Assembly (NCBI RefSeq): GCF_023897015.1
Contig: NZ_JAMHFY010000015.1
Location: forward strand, 1 to 64,000
DNA: 64,000 nucleotides
From: Desulfosporosinus nitroreducens
GTDB lineage: Bacteria; Bacillota; Desulfitobacteriia; Desulfitobacteriales; Desulfitobacteriaceae
Direction of reading: 5' to 3'
The notes beneath the pieces are model-generated. The model saw only the letters and a program-made list of their open reading frames with translations, had not been told where the DNA came from and ran no database searches. Made by a program: the position numbers and the translations under genes. This document shows positions 43,872 to 52,481 of this stretch, piece by piece; within the stretch, counting starts at the first letter, position 1, and every line of letters begins with the position of its first letter.

Positions 43872-44024
43872 TTTCGACAACTCCCTTTTTGCTATGTCAT
43901 CAAAGCGTAATTAGAAAATAACATGTATTTCATCACTTACTAGTCATTACATAGAGAGTTAGTATAAAAAAGCAAAATTATTTGATGATTAGATTTATTC
44001 GTTTAAGATGACGCAAAATCCTGC

Positions 44025-44070
44025 AACGCTAGAATATATAAGTCAGTCTGACTTAGAATATTCTAGCGTT
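44025..44070. promoter_or_regulatory. 46-bp inverted repeat containing a TAAGTC-N5-GACTTA operator
   Basis: The arms AACGCTAGAATAT (from 44025) and ATATTCTAGCGTT (to 44070) extend a perfect 17-bp core palindrome TAAGTC-AGTCT-GACTTA at 44039-44055. Only one base breaks the symmetry. It lies about 160 bp upstream of the sigma-54 promoter at 44212, and its core is the site found three times before the BCCT gene. The likely function is as upstream activator site, possibly also controlling the divergent regulator gene. Confidence 0.8.
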
Positions 44071-44211
44071 TCATGCCTGAAACCAAAAAAATGGATATTA
44101 TTTAGACGATATTGTTTGGAATAATACACTAAATAGAGCTTTAAGCTTTATATTTAACGTCATTATGCTTATGAGAACATTTTTTATGTTTGGCAATTCA
44201 AAATCTTATGA

Positions 44212-44227
44212 CGGCATGAAAATTGCA
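44212..44227 (+). promoter_or_regulatory. Sigma-54 (-24/-12) promoter of the methyltransferase operon
   Basis: CGGCATGAAAATTGCA: GG and GC are 10 bases apart, the -12 box TTGCA is perfect and the -24 box has one mismatch (C for T). It lies 300 bp before the first methyltransferase gene. Confidence 0.72.
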
Positions 44228-44308
44228 TTATAATTTATGTAAGTTCCCTAAGAGTTAAATTGAATAAATTGTTTAAGCCATACCATCGTATGTATCTGAA
44301 TGAGTGAA

Positions 44309-44333
44309 TCAGTTATCAGTTATCAGTTATCAG
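44309..44333. repeat. Triple heptamer direct repeat
   Basis: AGTTATC is repeated three times in tandem (44311-44331), flanked by TC and AG, in the leader of the methyltransferase operon. Possibly slippage-prone sequence; no function is evident. Confidence 0.6.
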
Positions 44334-44418
44334 AGAATCGGTGGGATATTTGGAACAAGGAATACAGAGAGGTGGTGTAATTACATCTAAACTTGGGAAA
44401 TTCTTAAGATATTTATAG

Positions 44419-44456
44419 CAAGTCAAGTTGACTCTGTCTTAAGTCAATTTGACTTA
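44419..44456. promoter_or_regulatory. Two further TAAGTC-N5-GACTTA sites before the first methyltransferase gene
   Basis: CAAGTC-AAGTT-GACTCT at 44419-44435 (imperfect) and TAAGTC-AATTT-GACTTA at 44440-44456 (perfect palindrome) have centres 21 bp apart, two helical turns. They lie downstream of the sigma-54 promoter and about 75 bp before the gene, so they could mediate repression, looping or an unrecognised second promoter. Confidence 0.72.
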
Positions 44457-44528
44457 GGGGCTTTAAGGGTCTAAGGCCAATTAATACCTTGAGATTCGCG
44501 TTAAGTTATGATAAGAGAGGGTGTAATA

Positions 44529-45953
44529 ATGGCTTTAAAATCAAGGCTGGAAGTATTAACGAAGGATGATTTATTGCGGGTTCATGAAGCAACTTTAAAA
44601 ATTCTTCGTGAAACAGGTGTAGTATTTCATAGTGAGGAAGCTGTCGAAATCTTCAAGAAAAATGGTGCTAGGGTTGAAAATAAAACAGTTTTTATTTCTC
44701 GTGAGATGGTAGATCAAGCCTTAGCAACAGCTCCACGTACTTTCCGCATGCGTGCTCGTAATGAAAAATATTCTATCACCGTTGGTGAAGGTTTTTTAAT
44801 ACAGCCTAATGTAGGTCCGGTTTATATTCAAGACTTGGATAGGGGACGTCGTGAGGCAACTCTTGAGGATTATGCCAATATCCAAAAACTGTGTCAGGCC
44901 AGCGATGTGGTTGATCTGGTAGGCACAATCCCAGTTGATCCCAGTGATGTTAACAGCAACGATAAATATTTACTTATGATGTACGAGGCTTTGAAAAACA
45001 CAGAGAAACCAATTATCGGATTCTGCGCTAATACTCAGCAAGTTCGCGAACAACTGGATATGGTTGAGATTGCTCTGGGTCAACCGGGATTTCTATTAGA
45101 GAACCACTGTACAGCAGTTTTAGTAAATTCCTTAAGTCCTTTAGCCTATGCTCCTGATACTTTGGAAACTATGATTGAATATGCCAAGCGCAATCAAGTT
45201 ATCCTGCTTGCACCTTGTATTATGGCAGGAGTCAGCGGACCAATATCACTATTGGGGACAGCGGTCTTGCAAAATACAGAGACTATCGCGGGATTGGTTT
45301 TGGTTCAATTGGTGAATCCTGGTACTCCTTTGGTTTACGCTACTGCTTCCACCTCAGGATATATGAAAGAGGCTACCTACGCTGCGGGATCGCCAGAAGC
45401 TATGTTAATCAATACTGCCAGCTTGCAAATGGGCTTGGATTTCTACCACTTGCCAGTGAGAACTATGTCAGGAATCACACATTCTAAGACAGTGGATTGC
45501 CAGGCAGGGTATGAAACTATGCAAAGTTTATTGATGGGAATGATGAGCGGAGCTCAGATGTCGGTACAAAGTTTAGGAGTATTAGATGCTATCATGACTA
45601 CCTCCTATGAGAAGTTCGTAATCGATGAAGAACTAATCAGAAGAGTGAGGCGGATATCTCAGGGGATTGACACCTCGGATGAAGCATTGTCAGTTGATGT
45701 TATTCAAGAGGTGGGGCATACTGGGACCTATTTATCCCACATGAGTACCTTCGAAAAATTCCGTTCCCTGTGGACCCCCACAGTTTCGGACTGGGGTAAT
45801 TACAGTGATTGGAAGGGCTCCGGTTCTGAGGATGTCGTGATTCGTGCTAATCGCAGATATAAACAAATACTGCAAAATGCGCCTGAATCCTTACTCGATA
45901 CGGCAATCGATAAAGCTTTATTAAATTTTATCGAGAAAGCTAAGGTCCATTAA
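44529..45953 (+). CDS. MttB-family methyltransferase without pyrrolysine (glycine betaine MtgB-like)
   Basis: 474 residues of the trimethylamine methyltransferase superfamily, TIM-barrel enzymes that move a methyl group from a quaternary or tertiary amine to a corrinoid protein. It aligns with the pyrrolysine form encoded downstream: GSPEAMLINTASLQMGLDFY and SGITHSKTVDCQAGYE. At the position of pyrrolysine it has Ile316, with no amber codon. By family knowledge such proteins (for example Desulfitobacterium MtgB) act on glycine betaine or related betaines. The co-regulated BCCT transporter agrees with this, but carnitine or proline betaine remain possible. The ATG at 44529 has AGAGGG. Confidence 0.88.
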   Translation: MALKSRLEVLTKDDLLRVHEATLKILRETGVVFHSEEAVEIFKKNGARVENKTVFISREMVDQALATAPRTFRMRARNEKYSITVGEGFLIQPNVGPVYIQDLDRGRREATLEDYANIQKLCQASDVVDLVGTIPVDPSDVNSNDKYLLMMYEALKNTEKPIIGFCANTQQVREQLDMVEIALGQPGFLLENHCTAVLVNSLSPLAYAPDTLETMIEYAKRNQVILLAPCIMAGVSGPISLLGTAVLQNTETIAGLVLVQLVNPGTPLVYATASTSGYMKEATYAAGSPEAMLINTASLQMGLDFYHLPVRTMSGITHSKTVDCQAGYETMQSLLMGMMSGAQMSVQSLGVLDAIMTTSYEKFVIDEELIRRVRRISQGIDTSDEALSVDVIQEVGHTGTYLSHMSTFEKFRSLWTPTVSDWGNYSDWKGSGSEDVVIRANRRYKQILQNAPESLLDTAIDKALLNFIEKAKVH

Positions 45954-46113
45954 TAGAACTCTCACTGAGGTTACTTCAACTTATGCCCGGCATAAATAGA
46001 CGGAATTATACAATGAAATCTATTTATAATATTATTTATTTGGTAAGAGTTATTAATTTGTAGTATGAGAAATTGCTGAGGATCTATTTAGTAATCTTAA
46101 GGAGGATTATAGG

Positions 46114-46746
46114 ATGAGTGATTTTGATCAATTGGCCGATTATGTATTCAAAGGAAATGCTGCTGCAGTAAAAGACCTAACCCAAAAAATGGTGGATGCT
46201 GGTGGCAACCCCATGGAAATTATCTCTAAAGGTTTACTGATTGGTATGGACATTGTTACCCCAAAATTTAAAGCGGGCGAAATGTATGTACCGGAAGTTA
46301 TGATGTCTGCTAAAGCTCTATCTGAGGGTATGAATATAGTAAAACCGTTGCTGACAGGGGCAGACATTGCTGTAAGCAAAACGATTATCATTGGAACCGT
46401 TGCCGGAGACCTCCATGACATTGGCAAGAACTTAGTTGTGATGATTATGGAGAGCGGTGGCTTTAATGTAGTGGATCTGGGTGTTGATGTATCGCCTGAG
46501 AAGTTTGTGGCTGCTATTAAAGAGCATAATGCTAAAATCGTCGGTTTATCGGCGCTCTTAACTACAACGATGCTTAATATGAAGGTAACTATTGATCTTA
46601 TTAAGAAGGAAGGTCTGCGTGACGAAGTTAAAATTCTTGTAGGTGGAGCACCAGTTTCTAAAAGTTTTGCCGATGAAGTTGGAGCTGATGGTTATTGTGC
46701 AGATGCCATGGCAGCTAAAGAAATGGCTACCATGTACTTAAACTAA
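46114..46746 (+). CDS. Corrinoid (methyl-accepting) protein, MttC/MtgC-like
   Basis: 210-residue two-domain protein. The N-terminal helical cap (MSDFDQLADYVFKGNAAAVK) is followed by a B12-binding Rossmann domain with the DxHxxG motif at 99-104 (GDLHDIGKNLV, His101 being the lower cobalt ligand), the second motif in GLSALLTTTM and the third in LVGGAPVSK. It accepts methyl groups from the flanking methyltransferases and passes them to a methylcorrinoid:acceptor methyltransferase that is not encoded here. AAGGAGG precedes the ATG. It lies between the two methyltransferase genes and may serve both. Confidence 0.95.
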   Translation: MSDFDQLADYVFKGNAAAVKDLTQKMVDAGGNPMEIISKGLLIGMDIVTPKFKAGEMYVPEVMMSAKALSEGMNIVKPLLTGADIAVSKTIIIGTVAGDLHDIGKNLVVMIMESGGFNVVDLGVDVSPEKFVAAIKEHNAKIVGLSALLTTTMLNMKVTIDLIKKEGLRDEVKILVGGAPVSKSFADEVGADGYCADAMAAKEMATMYLN

Positions 46747-46802
46747 TTAGGTTCTAATATTGAGTCGAAAATTTATAGGAAGAATCATAGGAGGTGGAAT
46801 AA

Positions 46803-48275
46803 TTGAGAAGTGAAGTTCAAGCAGGAGTTTCGAAATTTGAGGGCTTCGGACTCAATATATTTTCGGAGAATGAACTTTATGATATCCACAGTGGAACGTT
46901 GGAGGTATTAGAAAAAACCGGAATCAAGGTGGAATCCAAAGAGGCGTTAGAAATTTTTGCGGCAGGGGGAGCTCATGTTGATTTTCAAACTCGCGTAGTC
47001 AAGATACCTCCTCACATCGTAGAAGACGCTATTCGCTCTGCTCCTAATACAGTGTTATTAGCTGGGCGAAATCCGAAACACGACATTGTCTTAGGCGGCA
47101 AGAGGGTTCATTTCATAAATTTTGGTGAAGGTGTCTCAATCATCGATCCGTATACCAAAGAGTATCGGAAGACTACTAAGCAGGATGTAGCTAATATTTC
47201 GCGCTTTTGTGATGCAATGAGTGAAATGGATGCAGTTTTACGTCCGGTGGCTCCTCAGGATGTACCGGCAGAGGCTGCTGTGGTTCATAATGCCGAGGTT
47301 ATCTTCAATAATACTTCCAAGCATGTATTTATCGGTACTGAAGGTGGAAAAAACTTTAAAAAGGTTCTGAAGATGGCTGCTGCCATAGTCGGTGGAGAAG
47401 AAAAGTTGCGGGAAAGACCAATCTTCTCGTGCAATGTTTGCCCGACAAGCCCGTTACAATTAGTAGGCCACTGTACTGAAGTAATTATTGAAGGTGCCCG
47501 GGCTGGTATAGCAGTAAACATACTATCAATGGCTATGGCTGGAGCTACCTCTCCAATTACGTTAGCAGGCAGTCTTGTAACACACAATGCTGAAGTTTTA
47601 AGTGGCATCGTCTTAAGCCAGCTAACCCGCAAGGGAGCACCAGTTATCTATGGCAGTTCAACGACAATCATGGATCTGCGTTTTGCTACGGCACCGGTTG
47701 GATCTCCGGAACTCGGAATGATCAATGCAGGTGTGGCGAAACTTGCCCAGTTTTACTTACTGCCAAGCTGGGTAGCAGGTGGCTAGGTAGATAGCAAACT
47801 TCCGGATGCCCAGGCATCTCATGAGTTTACAATTACCGCTATGCTGACAGCGTTGGCAGGGTCCAACCTGATCTATGGTGCGGGTATGTTAGAACTCGGC
47901 ATTACCTATGACTATGCACAAATGGTAATGGATAATGAGATGGCTAGGATGATTAAAAAGGCTGTTTGTGGTATAAGTGTGTCTGATGAAACTTTAGCGA
48001 TAGATGTTATTAAGCAGGTAGGAACCGCTGGTAACTTTATTAGCGAAGAGCACACCTTCAAACATATGCGTACACAATCTAAGAGTAATGTTATTGACCG
48101 TCGTATGAGGGATGTTTGGCTGGCGGACGGCGGTAAGGATTTTTCGGAAAGGGCCTATGAAGTGGCTAGGTCAATTTTAGAGAACTATAAACCTGAGTAC
48201 CTGTCTGAAAGTGTTCAAGCTGAATTACGTGCGATAGTAGAAGAAACTGAAAAAGAGTATGGTGTCAATAGTTAA
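46803..48275 (+). CDS. mttB: Trimethylamine:corrinoid methyltransferase with in-frame amber (pyrrolysine)
   Basis: The reading frame runs from TTG at 46803 through a TAG at 47784-47786 to TAA at 48275. Read with pyrrolysine it gives 490 residues with Pyl at 328, close to the position and total size of archaeal MttB. Around the TAG the protein reads WVAGG[12 protein letters not shown], the pattern of MttB active sites, and homology with the family continues without break ([35 protein letters not shown]). The enzyme moves a methyl group from trimethylamine to the corrinoid protein encoded just upstream. A small GATGC/GCATC hairpin lies 18 bases after the TAG. No pyl genes or tRNA-Pyl are in the window; they must be elsewhere. 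GGAGGTGG precedes the start. Confidence 0.92.
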
Positions 48276-48307
48276 GTTAATGACCGAATAGCTAAATATT
48301 AATTATA

Positions 48308-48350
48308 GTAATGAGGAGAACGAGCTAACTACTTTAGTTCTTCTCATTAC
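48308..48350. other. 14-bp intercistronic hairpin after mttB
   Basis: GTAATGAGGAGAAC (48308-48321) / GTTCTTCTCATTAC (48337-48350), 14 bp with one G-T pair and a 15-base loop. No T run follows, so it is likely an RNA-processing or partial-termination element between mttB and the phosphodiesterase gene. Confidence 0.65.
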
Positions 48351-48418
48351 TACATAAAGCAATCCCGTAAGAAAATCTCCACTCGGTTCAAACCATCTGA
48401 GGAGTTGTGATTTAAATA

Positions 48419-50467
48419 ATGAAAAGAGAAGCATTAACCCAGAAATTATTGGTATTAGGGGTCGACGGGATGGATCCCAAAGTAACCCGGAAGTTCTTGG
48501 CCGAAGGAATAATGCCAAACTTACAAAAATTTATAGAAAAAGGCTCGGCAAGAGAAGACTTATCCCACTTAGGTGCCCTGCCAACGATTACACCTGCATG
48601 CTGGACGACCTTAGCGACAGGTGCTTATCCTGGAACACACGGTATTACCTGCTTTTGGCGACAGTCCCCAAAGAGCTTGGACGCTGTTGTATATAATATG
48701 GATTCCAGAAACTGTGAAGCTGAGCAATTATGGAACGTAACGACTGAAGCCGGCCTTAAAACATTAGTATGGCATTGGCCCGGTTCCGCTTGGCCTCCGA
48801 CCAGTGACAACCCAAATTTAAACGTTGTTGATGGAACACAGCCGGGTTCTGTTAACATGGGTGTGGCACAACTTGATTGGGAAAAAGTTATCGCTGCTAA
48901 TGAGGAAATTACAGAATTAATATATGCTCCAAAACTTGAACGTCCTGCCGGTACTGGCTGCATGATTTCCGATCTGAGTGCTATTACTGAAGAAGAAGAA
49001 GAACCAGCTACCGATATGATGGAATTATGGTATGGTGAAGCTGCCATGACAGGCAGTGAAATCCGTGAATATATCATGGGACCAGAAAACATGGAAATGG
49101 TCATTGAAAGTATTCCTCATTATGATGTAGTCAATTCCCCGTTGAAAAATGCAGAAGGATGGGCAGCTGTACCGGCAGATGCAAAAGAATTTACTATTTT
49201 AACGTCTGATGGTATTGTAAGACGACCCACCCTGATTTTAAAGAATTCTGATGGCATCTATGACCGCATAGCAATTTATAAAAATAAGAAGGCAGAGAAG
49301 CCAATCGTAGTATTAGAACTCGGGAAAATGGTTTCCGGTATTGTAGATGACATTAATAAAGAGGGTGTATTAAAACCCGCCTGTCGTTCTATGAAACTCC
49401 TAGAACTTTCTCCGGATGGAACATCGGTGAAACTTTGGATCAGTAATGCATTGGATATTGCCCAGGATAAATTATGGCATCCAAAAGAATTGTTAAAAGA
49501 TGTCGTAGAAAATGTTGGACCGGTTCAGCCTGTTAGCTTGGTTGGGGGAGAAGATGCTTACCTGGTTGAGAAGGTTTATGAACCAGCCTGGGATTCGTAT
49601 TGTCAATGGCAAGCAAAGGCATTAAATCATTTAATTAAAAAACATGAATACCAGGTAGTATTCTCTCATTTGCATAATGTTGACTGTGCAGGTCATATGT
49701 TTTGGCATTTAGCTAAAAATCTGGAGCGCTGGAGTTATACTGACCCTGAAGTTAATCAGAACTTTATCCGGAAGTTTTACATTCAGACAGACAAATATTT
49801 GGGTGAATTCTTACATCTGTTAGATGAAGGATGGACAATCATGATTCTAGCTGACCATGGTTTACTGGTCGGGGAAGAATTCCCACCACAAATTGGTGAA
49901 TATGGCGGCATGAATGTACAGGTAATGGAGGAACTCGGTTATACCGTAATGAAAAAGGATGCAAACGGTAAAACTTTGAAAGAAGTAGATTGGGAAAAGA
50001 CAACAGCTGTTCAGACTCGAAGCAACTATATTTATATTAACTTAAAGGGTCGGGATGCCCATGGCATTGTTGACCCGGCGGACAAATATGAACTGGAAAG
50101 AAAAATTATGTCTGACCTGTACTCTTATAGATATAAAGGACAGCGTGTTATAGGGCTTGCAATGCGGAATAAAGACGCTGTTGTATTAGGAACAAACGGT
50201 CCGCAATGTGGGGATATCTTCTTCACTGTAGATGAGGGATTTAGCCGTTTACATGGTGATGGGTTATCCACTGTAGAGGGTGCTTTCGATACTTCTGTTT
50301 CCCCTATTTTTCTAGCTGCAGGGACAGGAATTAAAGAAAACTTTACAACAGCTAGAACCATTAGACAAGTTGATATTGCACCGACTATTGCAACATTAAT
50401 AGGTGTAAGAATGCCTGCCCACTGTGAAGGTGGACCAATCTATCAGATTTTAACCGAAGAAATGTAA
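48419..50467 (+). CDS. Type I phosphodiesterase/nucleotide pyrophosphatase-family protein
   Basis: 682-residue protein of the alkaline phosphatase superfamily. The first metal/nucleophile region is LLVLGVDGMDPKVTRKFL, then LPTITPACWTTLATGAYPGTHGI with the nucleophile Thr/Ser expected in TPACWTT. Later metal ligands lie in FSHLHNVDCAGHMFWH and ILADHGL. There is no signal peptide, so it is probably cytoplasmic. It is the last gene of the operon and is followed by a terminator. Relatives hydrolyse phosphodiester bonds, including choline-phosphate esters; that it supplies a choline-type substrate to the pathway is inference. Confidence 0.85.
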   Translation: MKREALTQKLLVLGVDGMDPKVTRKFLAEGIMPNLQKFIEKGSAREDLSHLGALPTITPACWTTLATGAYPGTHGITCFWRQSPKSLDAVVYNMDSRNCEAEQLWNVTTEAGLKTLVWHWPGSAWPPTSDNPNLNVVDGTQPGSVNMGVAQLDWEKVIAANEEITELIYAPKLERPAGTGCMISDLSAITEEEEEPATDMMELWYGEAAMTGSEIREYIMGPENMEMVIESIPHYDVVNSPLKNAEGWAAVPADAKEFTILTSDGIVRRPTLILKNSDGIYDRIAIYKNKKAEKPIVVLELGKMVSGIVDDINKEGVLKPACRSMKLLELSPDGTSVKLWISNALDIAQDKLWHPKELLKDVVENVGPVQPVSLVGGEDAYLVEKVYEPAWDSYCQWQAKALNHLIKKHEYQVVFSHLHNVDCAGHMFWHLAKNLERWSYTDPEVNQNFIRKFYIQTDKYLGEFLHLLDEGWTIMILADHGLLVGEEFPPQIGEYGGMNVQVMEELGYTVMKKDANGKTLKEVDWEKTTAVQTRSNYIYINLKGRDAHGIVDPADKYELERKIMSDLYSYRYKGQRVIGLAMRNKDAVVLGTNGPQCGDIFFTVDEGFSRLHGDGLSTVEGAFDTSVSPIFLAAGTGIKENFTTARTIRQVDIAPTIATLIGVRMPAHCEGGPIYQILTEEM

Positions 50468-50471
50468 TATA

Positions 50472-50526
50472 AAAGGCAGGCTAATTCACATAAACTTGAT
50501 TTCGTGGAATAGCCTGCCTTTATTCT
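50472..50526 (+). terminator. Terminator of the methyltransferase operon
   Basis: A perfect 12-bp stem AAAGGCAGGCTA (50472-50483) / TAGCCTGCCTTT (50510-50521), then ATTCTTTTATT. Confidence 0.85.
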
Positions 50527-50705
50527 TTTATTGACTCCCGTACTCAATAGCCTGACAAACAACTCGAGATTATCAACGATTTCTATATTCGGCGTGCCAA
50601 ATCGATTAATATAAAACGGTCGATACAGGAAGTAGCAAATAGATAATCAGGAGCTTGTAAAATAAATGGATGTTTAATATGGACTATTTTAAAGGAGTGG
50701 AAGAT

Positions 50706-51032
50706 ATGTCCTTAGAACAATTAAATGCTAATAGTTTCGAAAAAATCATCTATGATAATGCAGAATCCTGTCTCGTTATTTTCTCAAGAAAATCCTGTCA
50801 CGTTTGTAAAGAGGTCGTTCCTGTTTTGGAGGAGCTTCAACTGCAATACCGAGATAGGGTTGGATTCTATTACGTGGATGTAGAAGAAGATAAAAACTTG
50901 TCCCAAAGATTCTCCTTAAAAGGAGTTCCTCAGATTCTTTTCTTTAAGGATGGCGAATATCAAGCAAAACTAGCAGGGGCTGTTGACGAAGACAAAGTCA
51001 TAGATAAAATTGCGGAGGTTCTGGAATCGTAA
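50706..51032 (+). CDS. trxA: Thioredoxin with CHVC active site
   Basis: 108 residues. Thioredoxin fold with redox cysteines at 31 and 34 in SRKSCHVCKEVVP; the usual WCGPC is replaced by SCHVC, so the Trp is absent. The cis-Pro loop is KGVPQILFFKDG. ATG at 50706 has AAAGGAG eight bases upstream; an in-frame ATG at 50670 is not needed. It is 39 bases upstream of a thioredoxin reductase, which should be its partner. Thioredoxin pairs of this kind accompany glycine/betaine reductase genes in clostridia, but no grd gene is present here. Confidence 0.88.
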   Translation: MSLEQLNANSFEKIIYDNAESCLVIFSRKSCHVCKEVVPVLEELQLQYRDRVGFYYVDVEEDKNLSQRFSLKGVPQILFFKDGEYQAKLAGAVDEDKVIDKIAEVLES

Positions 51033-51071
51033 TCACTAAAACATTCTAAAGAGAGGGAGTAATTTAGGAAA

Positions 51072-52290
51072 ATGGGAGATGTGACGTACGATTTAATCAT
51101 TATCGGTGGGGGCCCCGCAGGGCTCACGGCAGCTATTTATGGGGGAAGAGCGAAGCTGAGAACTTTGGTTATCAACAAAGGAACGGTTGGCGGTTTGGTC
51201 AATACTACACGAGAAATTGTCAATTATCCGGGCTATGGCCAAATCAGTGGATCTGATCTTATGAAAGACTTTAAAAAGCATGCCGATTCCTTTGGTGTTG
51301 AATTTTCACGAGATGAAGTTGTGAGTGTTAATTTTGCTCAAGAAGATAAAATCATCTGTACGAAAAAAGGTAAAGAATACACTGCCAAGGCGGTTATCGT
51401 TGCTTGTGGCAGTGAGCCGAGACTATTAAATATTCCTGGTGAAAAGCGGCTTCAGGGCAGTGGGGTTGCGTATTGTGCAACCTGTGATGCCGAGTTTTTT
51501 GAAGGAGAAGACGTTGTTGTCGTTGGCAGCGGAGATCAAGCGATTGAAGAAGGCATGTACATTACCAAGTTTGCTCGCAAAGTCACTGTGATTGTTCTCC
51601 ATGATGAAGGCGGTTCTCGATTGTAATAAAATAAGTGCGGAAAGGGCCTTCCAAAATGAAAAGATGGAGTTTGTATGGAACTCCACGATTGAAGAAGTCC
51701 TGGGTGAGGCTAATGTCGAGGGGGTTAAAATCAAGAACTTAAAAACAGGCCGTTCGACTAAACTTCCTTGCCAGGGCGTATTTTTCTTTGTTGGGATGAT
51801 TCCTTCGACTCATTTTATTAAGGAAAGTGGCATTGGGATGGACAGAAGAGGATACATTCCCGTTAATGACTTGATGGAAACGGATCTCGAAGGGGTATAT
51901 GCGGTCGGAGACAATCGGGTTAAATATTTAAGGCAAGTGGTTTCAGCTGCAGGTGATGGGGCAACGGCCGCAGTCGCTGCCGAGCGCTATATTGAGGAAC
52001 TGAATGCGTTTAGTACGAGTGTATTGAAAAGTGACAAAAAAGTGCTCTTGCTTTTCTTCAATGCCTTAAATAATGAAAGCTTGGAGTTTAGCACTTTATT
52101 AGAAGAGGCAAATCAAGAACTGTCGGAACCCTACAAAGTGGTGAAAGTCGATACGGCCACTAAGAAAAATCTTGCCCAAAAGTATGATGTCAAAATCGTG
52201 CCTTCAGTTGTTGTATTGGACAGAGGGCAAGAGATCAAGCGATTGGACTATTCGATGGAGAAAGAAAAACTTAACGCTCAATTAAGATAA
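51072..52290 (+). pseudogene. trxB: Thioredoxin reductase-like gene with one frameshift
   Basis: The first frame (51072-51626) encodes the FAD fold (IIIGGGPAGLTAAIYGGRAK), the redox motif YCATCDAEFFEGEDVVVVGSG and the NADPH region, then runs into TAA. The second frame (from about 51610 to 52290) continues with LDCNKISAERAF, the interface VGMIPSTHF and the FAD-binding end VYAVGDNRV. Removing one G of the GGCGG at 51609-51613 restores HDEGVLDCNK and a 405-residue protein. The C-terminal about 95 residues form a thioredoxin-like extension without CxxC (VLLLFFNALNNESLEFSTLL, KIVPSVVVLD), which is unusual for TrxB. The break may be a real mutation or a sequencing error. Confidence 0.85.
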
Positions 52291-52345
52291 GACAAATCAT
52301 TAAAGTAGCTAATGTGCTAATAGATAATGGTTGATATAGAAAATC

Positions 52346-52377
52346 AAAGGAACCTATCTTGTGGGATGGGTTCCTTT
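52346..52377 (+). terminator. Possible terminator after trxB
   Basis: AAAGGAACC-TATC (52346-52358) pairs with GATG-GGTTCCTTT (52365-52377), followed by CGAAT. The stem is good but the T run is within it, so termination is uncertain. Confidence 0.55.
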
Positions 52378-52440
52378 CGAATATGTTAGCAGAAATGAAT
52401 TTATTATGACGTTTTATTTCTGATATGCCAAGAAAAAGGA

Positions 52441-52446
52441 TATAAT
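52441..52446 (+). promoter_or_regulatory. -10 box upstream of the DEAD-box gene
   Basis: A perfect TATAAT at 52441-52446 in the context AAAAAGGATATAATGG, 36 bases before the ATG. No convincing -35 box is present. The same context is duplicated in the helicase remnant at 38725-38740, which supports it being part of the original gene unit. Confidence 0.45.
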
Positions 52447-52481
52447 GGATTTATACTTTAATTTAGATAGGATGGATTATC

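Noticed and set aside
44309-44333. AGTTATC triplet as an iteron or CRISPR element
   Set aside because: Only three tandem copies with no spacers and no replication gene nearby; treated as a simple repeat.
43881-44528. tRNA-Pyl or other pyl gene near mttB
   Set aside because: I looked in the intergenic regions around the methyltransferase genes for a cloverleaf with a CUA anticodon and saw none.
47784-47786. TAG in mttB as a disabling nonsense mutation
   Set aside because: The frame stays open and homologous on both sides, and the position is that of pyrrolysine in MttB; a decayed gene would not show this.
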